A stretch of 64,000 nucleotides of DNA from Heterostelium album PN500 (taxonomy: Eukaryota; Evosea; Eumycetozoa; Acytosteliales; Acytosteliaceae): the NCBI RefSeq assembly GCF_000004825.1, contig NW_008805065.1, positions 806,001 to 870,000 of the forward strand. Reading direction: 5' to 3'. The notes below the pieces were generated by a model. That model was given only the letters and a program-made list of their open reading frames with translations, searched no databases and was not told where the DNA came from. The position numbers were made by a program, and so were the translations under genes. Shown one piece after another: positions 26,101-36,803 of the stretch (position 1 is the stretch's first letter; every line of letters starts with the position of its first letter).

Positions 26101-27034
26101 ACTCTAAAAACATTTCCAAAAGATCGACCCGTTTATTTTCTATTGCCAAGTGTAAACATGTCTTTCCTCGCTTATTATAGATATTTGGATTGGCTCCATG
26201 TTCCAATAATAATTTTATTAAATCTAAATTACTATTTTTTCATGATTATAATGAATATGTTTGTTAATTTCCAATGTTATCATATCTACTGCACTGTTTA
26301 ATATTATTATTTACCTCTGTAGAGTTGCACGATGTAATGGTGTTTCGAATCTGGAATCTTTATGGTTGACGTATGCACCCGCTTCAATAAGAAGTGTCGC
26401 CAATTTGTTTGCTTTCGGATGTCTGTAGTGTCGTGGTAGCAAGTGAAGTGACGATGATCCACTGACAGTGGTTGCATTGGGATCTGAATTTTTCAATAGC
26501 AATTTCTCAGCAATATCCAAGTGACCCAAGTTGATCGCACACAAAATCGGTGTATATCCATCTTTATCTCTTAATGTCAGTGGTTTAACTTCATCTAAAT
26601 TTACATACTAAATATTGTTGTTTTAATTTGCAATTAATATAAATGTTATTTGATTTTTGTCAAATCATGGTGGTGGTGTTTATGATTAATTTTACTTTTT
26701 TCTTTAAACATTGTCTAATAACTTCTTGATTTCCATTCATTGCAGCAATATGGAATAACGTTTGATCACGACTATTCTTTAGATTCAGTCCATGTTTCTT
26801 AAGATGATCTTTGATAGTTGATTTATCGACAGTGTTTGAAATATTCTCGAGTATTGAGAATTGAAGCTGACCTGATAATACTGAGGATGAATGTGTATGT
26901 GTAATACTACTTGGTTGTTGTTGTTGAGCTTGTGGTGATGATGGTATTGAAGTTGTTGCTGCTATTACGCTGCTCTGTGATGAAGCTGTCGATGAATTTA
27001 GATGATTATTACTACTATTATCTTTAGGATCCAT
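23124..27034 (-). CDS. Ankyrin-GRAM-myotubularin phosphoinositide phosphatase
   Basis: Read as one gene of four exons: 27034-26696, 26607-26315, 26231-26005 and 25873-23124, about 1202 residues. Residues 85-285 hold ankyrin repeats (RDQTLFHIAAMNGNQEVI, DGYTPILCAINLGHLDIAEKLL, GKTCLHLAIENKRVDLLEMFL). A GRAM/PH-GRAM domain (GEYILQSEKF...GHIYITNYRVVF) and a myotubularin catalytic domain follow, with the Cx5R loop HCSDGWDRTPQL intact, so an active PI3P/PI(3,5)P2 3-phosphatase is predicted. The C-terminus is Ser/Asn/Gln-rich. The fusion rests on one intron (26004-25874, donor GTTAGT, acceptor AATAG) that joins the frames exactly, on the lack of any ATG before the GRAM domain, and on the ankyrin frame ending right at the donor. 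Alternatively two genes exist and the myotubularin start is missing. Confidence 0.78.
25885..25938. repeat. TTTTG pentanucleotide microsatellite in an intron
   Basis: About ten tandem TTTTG units lie wholly inside the inferred intron that joins the ankyrin and GRAM-myotubularin parts of the gene. Length variation would be tolerated there. Confidence 0.85.
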
Positions 27035-27429
27035 TATTATTATAAATATATATGTTATTTAATCCATAAAAATAAATATTAATTATTAATGATCAGATTT
27101 TATAACTTTTTAATTTAAAAAATTTAAAAAAAATATCAAAAATGAAAAAAAGGGTGTTGCAATAAACGATCAAAGCTTTATACAAAATTTTAATTAAATT
27201 TAAGCCAATTTTTTTAACCACCATAAAAATGATTAAAAAATATATTAATTTTTAAACGAAACAACCAATAATAATATTAGTTATATTTTTTATCTATAAT
27301 AGCAATACTTTTTAAAGTTTTATTAAAATTGTTATATAAAATTGATAGAAAAGAACAATATTTAATTTAAATTAAAAACAATAGTGTCTGAAAAATCAGA
27401 ATGCTGTTACTTTGATTTTTTTTTTTTTA
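27035..27429. other. Intergenic, upstream of ankyrin-myotubularin gene
   Basis: Very A/T-rich spacer between the 3' end of the chitinase gene and the start of the ankyrin-myotubularin gene. No other signal seen. Confidence 0.4.
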
Positions 27430-28979
27430 TCACTTCTTTACTTGACCCTTGAAATACATTTGGGACATGTCAATTACTTTCGATTTGACAGTGCAACCTA
27501 GACCCTCTCTGGCAGCGTTGACCAAGAGTCCACGATCTTGATCGATTGTCCAGGTGAACATTCCACCCAATCCCTTGGATTTGACGTATTCTGCTTTGTC
27601 TTTGACGGTTCTTGGTGTGTCGATCGACAAGAACATCTGCGAACTGGAACTATAAAGGTAGTCGGCATCAGCTACTTCATCAGTGTACAGAGTAAAACCG
27701 TTTCTTCCTTGTTTCTTCTCGTAGTCCATGTAGTTGTACATGATATCGGCATTCTCAGAGACACCAACCTCGAACATTCCAGTGACTTGTGCACTCTGGT
27801 TGTAGCTTCCTTTGAGTGGACTTGTACTGGTAATAGTGCAACCTGCTGCATTACGACTGTACGCGGCAAATCCAATGTAGATATTCTTGGGATTGACACC
27901 CTTGTCAAGAAGATAGCAGACAGCGCTGTCAGTACTGAATGGCGAATTTGGATAGGTCTTCAAATTGGTGTGGTGAGCGACTTCAGTTGCCCATCCAGTT
28001 CCAAAGAAATCGTAGGTCATCAAGTTAATACCAGTTACACCATTGGTAATCATAGCTGGGATGTTGGCTTTAGCCAATTTGGTGACATCGGCAGAGCAGG
28101 CAATACTAATAAGAACATCAGGACGGCTGATGCTTACCAACTTGGCCTTTAACTCCTTGACCAACAAAGCATAGTTTGGTGCATCACTGTCATCGTAGGT
28201 GTTTCCTGGATGACCTGCTGCTGATGGATACTCCCAATCCAAATCGATCTCAGTGAACATTGGGAATCTGGTAAAGATATCAGCGATTCCATTGATAAAG
28301 TTGGTACGATAGGTTGCATTTGCTGCCATGAAATGGAAAGCTTCAGACATGGTCCAACCACCAACAGAGAATGAAAGACGTAAGTCTGGATTGGCATCCT
28401 TCAATTTACGAAGACCTCCGAGAACACCTTGTGCCATTTTTTGGTTGTAGTAGGCTTGTACATCGTTCGATACCCAACCTGTGAAACCACAGTTTCTGTA
28501 GGAGAGAACATCACCCCAGGAATCAGTAAAAGTTGGTGCCCATGGAGTAGTGATTCCAAAGTCACTGGCAGCTTTGGTGATTTGTTGTTGCTTCTCACCC
28601 TTGTCTCCAAGAATACCAACAAATCCAATAACAATTTTGTCATACTATATTAAAAAAATAATAAATTAATTGTCAATTGGATTAATGTTTTAAAATATTT
28701 ATTATTTATACATACGGCATGTGGATCAACTTTGGCCAAATCATAACCACGACCAGCTTGGTTTGGATCGGTCATACCATCCAATCTACCGTCATATTGG
28801 CTCCAATCAGTGTAGTAACCAAAGACCTTGAAATCATTCTTGTTGTAGGTGTTGTAGACTGGCTTCATTACTCTGGCGGAGGTCTTGCTGGTTCCAGTGA
28901 CAGAGGTAGCTGGGTGGTAACCCAACATCTGGTAGGTTTGGAGAGTGGCTGGATCGTCTTGAACAAGCTGAGATGACAT
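27430..28979 (-). CDS. GH18 chitinase
   Basis: Exons 28979-28716 and 28644-27430 encode about 492 residues. The GH18 barrel shows VFGYYTDWSQYDGR (strand 1), LRLSFSVGGWT (strand 3), the catalytic EIDLDWEYP with the essential Glu, MTYDFFGTGW and a late GMFTWTIDQDRG. It would hydrolyse chitin or related N-acetylglucosamine polymers. No signal peptide or membrane segment is visible after the chosen ATG at 28979; the upstream in-frame stretch has no ATG. So the enzyme may be cytosolic or unconventionally secreted, or a further 5' exon was missed. The N-terminal 60 residues before the barrel look more like bacterial GH18 proteins than like secreted eukaryotic chitinases; lateral origin is only a suspicion. 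Confidence 0.9.
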
Positions 28980-30162
28980 GTTTTTTTTTTTCTTTCCAAT
29001 TAACAAAAAATAGTTTAAGATTATAGAATTAAAGTTATAAAAGTTTAATGTTAATAATAATTTTGGATTTTGGTTTGGTTTTCAAAATGATCAGGAACTA
29101 TTGGAATTTATAGGATTTCTTTCTGGCCAGAAAGATGAAAATCATTGTTTTTTTGTCCTGTTGTGATCAAATTAAAATTAAACTTCACCCATTAATTTTT
29201 GTAATTTGTTAATTTTTTAACCCCACAACAAAACTGGCGCTTGCCAATAATATAAATCGAATAAAAAAACCTCTGATCACATTAACCCCACTAATTTTTA
29301 ATTTTTACATTTTTTTAAAATTAATGAGCAGGCGAAAATGGTTGGGAGCCAGTTTTGTTTTGAATTTAACAAATTAATTAAAACTGTTACTCTTTCATCG
29401 TAATTCAGTGTTGCGATAGTATTGTAAAAGATCATTTTTAAGTGAACACACTTTTAAAACAAATAAAAAAAAAGGTGTTAAATTTGATATCTTGATCATT
29501 TTTGCAGTTTTTGTTGTAATTTGTCCTGAACGAATTCATTATTCTTTTTCATTTTCATTTTAGATGTTGTGTTTGGAAATGTGGAGTGTGATTTTAAAAT
29601 TTATTAATTTTAAACTTATGAATTCCTCATTCATTGTAGTGTAATCTTTCCACTTTTGATTTAAGCAATTTGTTTATAAACTTTTATGATTTTTATTTAG
29701 GAGTGTGTACAATGAAAAATGTGATGTTCACTTTAATAATTTAAACGTCAAAATATTTGTTAGAAACAAGTTACTTTTTTTAAAAAATCAAACACATATC
29801 TTCAGGTTTGAGGAAAATTACAAAAACACAGCGTTCACATTCACAACAACAACCTAAATTTGATATTTGAGTGGGAGGTTGGGTGGTTGCAAAGGAAATA
29901 ATGAAAATGTTAAATTAAATTATTTCTACCCCTTTCTTTGATTCATCTTGCCATAGAGTTAAAAGATCAATATAAAATTATAATAAACATAATATTAAAT
30001 TAAATTTATAATAATTTACTTTCTCACTACATTCTATATTTACTGTGTATCAAAGGATTTTATTTAAATCGATTATTAGTTTTTTTTAAAGAAAGGAAAA
30101 TAGATTTATTAAAGGAAAAATTGTTTACTAATGAAATAATGAGATATAAAGTTTTTTTCTTT
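28980..30162. other. Chitinase upstream region with inverted repeat
   Basis: 1.2 kb without a gene. A perfect 12-bp inverted repeat, AACAAAACTGGC at 29227-29238 and GCCAGTTTTGTT at 29348-29359, flanks about 110 bp. The rest is A/T-rich sequence and probable chitinase promoter. Confidence 0.4.
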
Positions 30163-30345
30163 CTGCAAAACAAGATTTGTTGATATTAACCTGCTTGATC
30201 CTAGTTTTTTATTATATTTCATTCTCACACAGACCGTGAGAATTAGAGCCAATAAAATATTACTATTATTATTATTATTTTTGAATAGATCTAATAGTAG
30301 CTGAGTGTTTATGAACAACTGAGTAAAGAGCTGGGAGAATATAAG
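30163..30345 (-). mobile_element. Older LINE 3'-end fragment (outer, interrupted copy)
   Basis: Similar to the 3' end of the larger non-LTR copy at 42.2-43.9 kb: the segments CATTCTCACACAGACCGTGAGAA, GCCAATAAAATATT and GAATAGATCTAATAGTAG all recur there. It lacks the 11-bp 3'-UTR hairpin. It stops where the poly-T of the next copy begins at about 30357, so the younger copy appears inserted into this one. Confidence 0.65.
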
Positions 30346-30356
30346 TTTGTAAAATT

Positions 30357-31230
30357 GTTTTTTTTTTTTTGTTTTTTTTTTAAAAAAAAGTTTTGTTGAA
30401 TCATCGTGAAATATAATAATAATAATAATAATTATTATTGTTTATAGTTATTATTAATTAATAAGTTGGGTAGTATTATGATAGAATAGATCTAAAAGTA
30501 GATGAGTGTTGATGCAACAGTATAAAGTGGTTGCACGTAGTTGGAAGGATTTAGATTCCAATCAGATTTAAATTTACGCGTTAATGTGAGAGTACAGCCG
30601 GAATATGCTGTTACCTAGCATAGGCGCTTTGACCTTGGATACGTTTGGGAACTGAGATTGGAGAACCAAAGAGTGACCTCTGGATGGTTAGTTGACCTTC
30701 AGTACCGCGGACACGGGTACTTGTGGTTGAATAGGACAGAATAGATTTCCTTCAGAGTAAGGAGACTACCATCATCAGCAAGGATGGGATTGCCCGGTAT
30801 GACTCTGGAGAAGTGATTATTTCTAAAATCCATCCAAGACGAATGGAATAGTTTGAAGGAAGGTGAAGAAGTTGGGTTAGTAAATTTTTTGGCACAATCA
30901 AGCATGGATGACCAAGTTTTGAAGTAACCAAATGAGTTGCTTCTACTTAACAACAGGAATCTTTTAGAGACCTATATCTTATAAGCAGCAGAACGAAGAG
31001 ATAGATCCCACAAATTCAGACCACCATCATTCCAGTGAAAGCAAGACCTGTCCAAAGACATCAAAGCGGTGAACTTTGCTTTGGCATTAGGTGCACTGGT
31101 GAAGAACCAAGCAATAAGTCTGTTGACAAGCTTGATTTGATCAGGTGTGGGTGATTCTAGATAGAAGTGATAGAAGAATCTTATGTACTTCCCATGCTCT
31201 TCTGAGCTGATAGCTCTTAATACAGCAAAA
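30357..31230 (-). mobile_element. 5'-truncated non-LTR retrotransposon (TRE/LINE-like) fragment
   Basis: Starts with a poly-T (poly-A tail on the element strand). It carries the 3' region and the C-terminal part of a reverse-transcriptase ORF that is nearly identical in long stretches to the copy at 42.2-43.9 kb. Relative to that copy, about 440 bp are missing around 30580 (matching 42542-42979), and a 24-bp segment at 31177-31200 is inverted. An in-frame TAG at 30972-30974 is shared with the other copy. It is 5'-truncated and not functional. Similarity fades at about 31230. Confidence 0.82.
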
Positions 31231-32339
31231 ATCTGAGAAACAGGACAGAGGTATTAAATCATCAGACACATATTCATTTATTTGATTTAGAAAGTATAAA
31301 ATATAATGGAGTATAGATCTTTGAAAATGATTAGTATTTATAAAAAATTGAGAGATTTATCATTTTTAAAAAAAATAAAAAAAATAACAAACAAATTATG
31401 TGGTGTTGAAATAAAATACTTTTTGTTTTTATAGATTTAAATTTATTTTCTTAAAAATCAATAAATAGGATTAAGATATACCTAGATGATGACTATTTGA
31501 TTCAAATTGTTTCATAGAAGATTCATAGGGTTTTTGGCAATAACCAGGTGTCATTTCATATCACCACTATTAACAATATTAAGAGCTCTATTGAGTTTAG
31601 AATGAATATCATCTAGTATATATATTTATCTCATGAATACCCAAGAATTTTAAAAACCTTCAGGTCCTGACTGGTTTGTTTTTATATCAAATTTAGTTGA
31701 GAATGCATTTTAAGTAAAAAATATTATGTGTTTTAGTATATTGATGTGAGATGTCTTGTACAGTTGTGGATATACTAAAATTAGTGAAAAAAAATTATTT
31801 ATTAGTCGATCTATATCATACTCTAAAATTCCAAAAAAACTGGGAATAGTTTGTCTATGTATCCTGTTCCATATTAAATTAAATTTAGAAAAGATTGAAT
31901 TTAATCTACCACTTTCAACTTAATGATAGAATATTAGTTGTTCTATAATCGGGAACTCCTTTAAAGAATAACCTTTCTTTTTACTATACTCTCCTTGTTT
32001 TATTTTCATCTGTTAAATTCCTTTTCTAAAAAAACAATATCTATTTTAAACAAAGCACTGTGTTATGTAAAATCAATTAAAAACCTTTACATTTTTAAAT
32101 ATGAAGAGGAGTCTAAAAAGTTTTTTTTTGTATTATTTCTGAAAGTAATTCCTTAATCCTTTATTATTCTTCTAATAGTGTTATTGATTTATCTTTTTAA
32201 AAATGTATTGATATCCTTTTTTTTTCAATATTTTAATTGTTTTTTAAAACAAAATTTTAAAATTTTCTTTTAAATATATACTCTTTTTATACAAATAGTA
32301 TTTGTGTTCTGTGCTAAGTTTGTTTTTGATATTTTTTAG
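31231..32339. other. Unassigned A/T-rich sequence between LINE and DnaJ relic
   Basis: No open frame above background and no recognisable family. It may be decayed element or gene sequence. The missing 5' half of the DnaJ gene at 32340 was looked for here and not found. Confidence 0.4.
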
Positions 32340-32597
32340 GATAAGAATAGAAATGATCAATATGCAGAGGAAATGATAAAGAGAATTAGTGAGGCATATC
32401 AAGTGTTGTCAGATGCAGACAAGAGAAAGAAATACGATCAGTTTGGATTCGATGGTATGAATGAGAATATGATTGATCCGATCGATTTGTTCAGATTGAT
32501 ATTCGGAGGTGGTCAGTTCCAAGATTTCTTTTGTGACCTCACATTCTACGAGATGTTTGCACAGGCAGAGACCGACCCATCACAAATCAATTCATGA
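32340..32597 (+). pseudogene. DnaJ (DNAJ-X type) gene fragment lacking its 5' part
   Basis: A clean acceptor (TTTTTTAG at 32339) opens a frame beginning DKNRND, the second half of the J-domain directly after the expected HP of HPD. Helix III/IV residues [21 protein letters not shown] follow, then a stretch [17 protein letters not shown] like the region behind the J-domain of DNAJ-X proteins. A stop comes after about 85 codons. The upstream exon with helices I/II was not found within 1.1 kb, and the usual C-terminal domain is missing. It is therefore a relic, or an end fragment left by rearrangement next to the tRNA gene. A distant first exon is less likely. Confidence 0.7.
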
Positions 32598-32655
32598 TTT
32601 TAGGTTTTTTAAAAAAAACCTTACCGCATGCAGTACCAATATTTTAAAAATAAAC

Positions 32656-32726
32656 CTCCCTATCCGGGAATCGAACCCGGGGTTTCAGTGTGAAAGACTA
32701 ATGTGTTACCACTACACCAATAAGGA
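32656..32726 (-). tRNA. tRNA-Glu (anticodon UUC)
   Basis: The reverse strand folds into a cloverleaf: acceptor TCCTTAT pairing with ATAGGGA, anticodon stem TTAGT/ACTGA around loop CTTTCAC (anticodon UUC), and T-arm CCGGG-TTCGATT-CCCGG. The box A-like GGTGTAGTGG and box B GGTTCGATTCC promoters are present. A T5 run at 32646-32650 serves as Pol III terminator. No intron. Confidence 0.93.
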
Positions 32727-32999
32727 ATTTGGTTGAACCCAAAAGGAAATCCAAAATAATTCTATTTTTAAATATTCAATACAATCTAACATTCATTTTT
32801 ATATTTCTTTGTTGTTTTTCATTGTAAAATCAGTTTGTCTTCCAAAAAACAACTTTCTTTCAATCTTAACTATTCATTTTCACCAAAAATTTTGACATTC
32901 TTTTCAAAATTCTTGGAAGTAGCATTTGAAACACTTTCAAGTCATAACATATCTCTATTACCCATTTACATTTTACATATAACCTCTTTCAGTTCAGTA

Positions 33000-33982
33000 A
33001 TGGATATCGATAGCAACGATATTGTTGCAAAACAAACAAAGAGAAAAGATTACCGTAATGATGATTGTACAAACGATATGGATATAGTTACAGAGAAGAA
33101 ACAAAAAATAGATGTACTCGATCAAATAAAACTAGCTGTACAGTTATGTTTTGAAAATACAAAGAAAGAGAAAGCTGCTCAACAGGAGGAGGTCTACAGT
33201 CAACTGTTTAAAAGATCGATCGACGCACACTCTGAAAATGGTGAAACTATCGATGGCGTTTTTTTCATGTTGGAATCACACGCCAAAACCACAAACACTA
33301 TAACTGTGGGTTCCATACCGTTTAACGTGACAATCGATATCTATATCAATATTCTAAAGAGTTTAATCGATGAAACAACACTAGTGGTAGACATAACAAA
33401 ACCTATTGCAAATATTCAACTATGGCAATGTATATCGTATCAATCGAAAATTAGTCTATTATACAGATCGATGGAGTTAATTGGCAAATACCCGATATTA
33501 CAAACATCTCTGATACCTTTGGTCATACAATTATATAATCAATACAATAATGAAATCAGTAATATCACCAATTATACATATATAAAAATAACTATTATTA
33601 ATAAATAGTTGCATACTAATTATAATTTTAAACTGCTAATTTATTAATCACAGGTGAATATAGAGATCTATTAAGAAATATAATCGCTAGCTATATTCAA
33701 AGTGATAGCTATAGTTTACAAATGGTATTTATTTCTATCATTTCACAAATCATTAAAAACAATCCATCGGCTTATCAATATGTCGACGATATCACGTCAT
33801 CGCTGACAGAGATGGTTCAACATAGTCTAGAGACAGATGGATATGAATCATTGGAACTGTTGAAACAATTCATCATAGTTATAACGAGATGTGATATAGA
33901 TTCACCTGAACTAGTAGTAAGCTTGGTTGATGTAAGTAGTATTAGAGAGTTTAGTTTTAAAGATAAACTAGCGGTGTAGTCA

Positions 33983-34013
<31 letters not shown>

Positions 34014-35996
34014 CAAAGATATCTTTAATACAATGTATATAGACTTTACTTAAATATCCTCTGAACGATGAAGAGAGTTTTGATAGATTAAAAATCTTTA
34101 TTTTCGATATGTTAACATCACAAACATTAGAGACAAGTAAGTAGTTATAATACGTTATTAATATATCCTTTATATAGATTGTATTACTAATATTCTTATT
34201 CATATTCAAAATAGAATCTGTTGTATTGTTTAATGATACCGTATCAACTTTTCTTAATACAAAAGAAAATCTAACAACACCGAAAGCAATACAGTTGCTA
34301 CAAGAGTATTACAGATTAATGTTTGTTTGGGCATCTTATATCCCTGAGAATTTCGATATAGAAGCATGGAAATTGACTGTATGTAAACTTTATATATGCA
34401 TTTAGATTTCTTTCGTAGATTATTAATTATATAATGAAATGATATAAAGAGTGGTGATTTAGAGAGTTCCGATAAACAAAAGAGTTCACTTTCATCTTTA
34501 GATAATATCGGCGCGTATGGTGATGCTGTGCTTCTTTATCAAGAGTTTATCAAGTATTGGAATAACGCAATGCTACCATGCAACCAGGATCAATGGCAAC
34601 TAATAATGAATGTATCTCAAATATTCTTAATCATCTACGAACATGTACATAATTTAGTTGGACCAAATGTATATAAGTAAATATATCTATATTCTTTTTT
34701 TTTTTTTTAAAAGTTGTTTTAGTTTAACTAACTAAAAGTAATCTATATAATAATCATATGATTTATTTAGACAAATTTTAAAAGTATTTAAAGATACTAC
34801 ATATCCACCGATTATAAAGTTTAATTTCGTCGCATTGATGTCACAGATGATGAATGACAATCGAAATGATGACGAGATGTCAGAGTTGTTCTTGGATGCT
34901 ATGTTGAGTGAAAATGTCGTTGAGGTGGTGGTGCAGTCACGTCTTCTCAAAGCGATTTCCGATGCTTTTGCCGATCGACGACCAGAGGTGTTGGAAATGT
35001 ACAAACCACGATTGTTCCAATACATAGAGCCATACTTTAAGTGGGATCAACATCCCGATAACATAGAGGGTGCCATCAGTGTACTCACCGGTATTATCGA
35101 TATCATCCCAGACAACGACGAGAAAGTGTTCTTCCTACGTGACCAATATCTACCTTTGTTCTTAAAGTTACTGGAACATAGTTTTAGTAATAATAATAAT
35201 AACAACGATAACAATAACAATAATATTCATGGATCAAATATAAAAGGTAGAGTAATCGAAGCAATAAGTATGCTATCTCTATCTTTAAAGAACGATAGTT
35301 CTTTCGATGTCTATGTATTAAAAACATTGGATCTCTTTTCGAATGAAGATATATCGGTGGATACTAGATTCTCGGATTTCTATTTGAGAGCGTTGGTGCG
35401 TTTTGCTCAGAGGTTGGAGTCGAGATTCGAACCTTATCTACCGTTGACCATTAGACATATAATGAAGATTTTGACATACGATTTGGATCCCGCCAATCAT
35501 GTCAAGGTGCGAGATATCAACAGTATATGTAATCATACGATAAAGTCGGTGTTGAATCTACTTCCGGTGCTGGGATGGTGCACTCATTTGGAGATCAATC
35601 CCTACTTGGGTATGTTGACCACTGAAGTTCTCAGACTGATGGACAGTGAACTCGATGAAGACATCAGAGAGAGCGCAGCAGTAATCACTCCCTATCTACT
35701 GGGAATCAACAGACTCAACTGTATAACGGATCCAATGAAATTCAGATACTCTCAGTACATGGAGCTTCATTGTATAATCACCTCTAGACTAGAAAAGTCT
35801 ATTCAAATTGAACCACATCCTGACATTGAACAAATCAAACATGGTTTATCAACCACTGTAAGTGTTCAATAATATTTATTGTTTATATATGAATCAAATA
35901 ATGTATTAACAAAAAAAAATAATCGTTTAGTGTTTTCAAATTGTAGCAACGAATACAAAATCAGACTTAATGGCATTATTATATGAGCAGAATTAA
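33000..35996 (+). CDS. Divergent IPO5/Kap121-like karyopherin (HEAT-repeat) protein, copy 1
   Basis: Seven exons, 33000-33558, 33654-33931, 34043-34136, 34215-34378, 34450-34676, 34771-35857 and 35931-35996, encode about 824 residues. The protein is helical HEAT-like throughout. Blocks such as KGRVIEAISMLSLSL...DF..RALVRFAQRLESRFEPYLPLTIRHIMKIL and a later EVLRLMDSELDEDIRESAAVITPYLL follow the order of importin-5 (the KTIECISLIG..., ..LGKEFQQYLPVVM..., and DGVRVAAAESMPLLLE regions). Karyopherins of this type carry cargo through nuclear pores with Ran. It is shorter than IPO5 (about 1100) and ends before the C-terminal HEATs. Residues 10-40 are basic, like a nuclear localisation signal. The first in-frame ATG is 33000. 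A paralogue with shared introns lies at 38.8-41.5 kb. Confidence 0.75.
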
Positions 35997-36120
35997 TAAT
36001 AATAATAATATATATAAATAGATTAATTGTACATTTGTTCATTTTAAGGAATAAATAGATTATTTTCTTTAATGGAGAATCTTTTAATCAATACTGGCAC
36101 TCTATCCAAACTTTTTTGAA

Positions 36121-36350
36121 AAAAATTTAATTCCTCACCAAACTGAGGGAATCAAAAGAATAAAAAATAGTTCGAATTAAGGAAGATTTATTCATTAAAC
36201 AATAAAATCAAAAATAATTTAAAAAAAATATAAAATATATTTAAATTTCTACCTATAAATAATTATTAATATTTAAAAATATACAAAATCTCTTTTCTCC
36301 TTTTAGTTTTGGCTTTTTTTGCCTATTCTAAAAAAAAAAAAAATTAGAAT
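36121..36350 (+). pseudogene. 5'-end duplicate of the small Cys-rich secreted-protein gene
   Basis: Resembles 36660-36860: the same inverted repeat, the same GAAGATTTATT.A.CAAACAAT and TCTACCTATAAATAATTATT stretches, then the signal-peptide codons (TACAAAATCTCT, CTCCTTTTAGTTTTGG, TTGCCTATTCT). The start codon is ATA at 36279-36281, and similarity ends at a poly-A run after the signal peptide. It is a broken host gene copy. Confidence 0.75.
36129..36153. promoter_or_regulatory. Inverted repeat AATTCCTCA...TGAGGGAAT, relic copy
   Basis: Arms AATTCCTCA and TGAGGGAATC are separated by six bases. The same arrangement occurs at 36668-36692 in front of the intact gene, which suggests a retained cis-element rather than chance. 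Confidence 0.4.
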
Positions 36351-36667
36351 CTATTCACATGTTGTTGTAAAGCCTAATTTTTGTATCCTTTAAAAGTTTT
36401 CAGTTATTGGAACTCGATTGAGGGATAAATATATCATAGGTCTTGTCTGATTAGATCAAACAATATTTTTCTTGATAAGTTATCAATGATTTTACAATTT
36501 TTTTTTGTTTTTGGGGGAAGAAAAAAATAGATACTTTGTCAAAACTGTCGCAAAATTCCCTTAAAAAGTCTACGTGTGGATTTGTTTTTTTTTTTTTCCG
36601 GGACTCGAGGAAAGCATATGATTTTAAATCTAAACCAAAGACTTGAATTAGAAATACAATCGGTTGG

Positions 36668-36692
36668 AATTCCTCATTTCAATGAGGGAATT
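36668..36692. promoter_or_regulatory. Inverted repeat AATTCCTCA...TGAGGGAATT, intact gene promoter
   Basis: Lies about 110 bp before the ATG at 36804. The arms pair over nine bases with one bulged G/C and a six-base spacer. Possible binding site for a dimeric regulator. Confidence 0.4.
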
Positions 36693-36803
36693 GCAAGAAA
36701 TCGATTATAATTGCTCAAATTTGAAGATTTATTAATCAAACAATCAAATCAATAATAACTATAAGATATATTTAAATATCTACCTATAAATAATTATTTG
36801 AAA

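Larger units (their letters stand above)
35997..36803. other. Intergenic with duplicated promoter segment
   Basis: Contains a truncated copy (36121-36350) of the promoter and first codons of the small Cys-rich gene that starts at 36804, and the intact promoter itself. Both promoter copies carry the AATTCCTCA/TGAGGGAAT inverted repeat described separately. Confidence 0.6.

Noticed and set aside
27538-28152. 204-residue plus-strand frame opposite the chitinase
   Set aside because: Antisense shadow of the GH18 barrel; no independent features.
32509-32736. Plus-strand open frame running through tRNA-Glu
   Set aside because: Overlaps the DnaJ relic in another frame and the antisense of a tRNA gene; no protein features.
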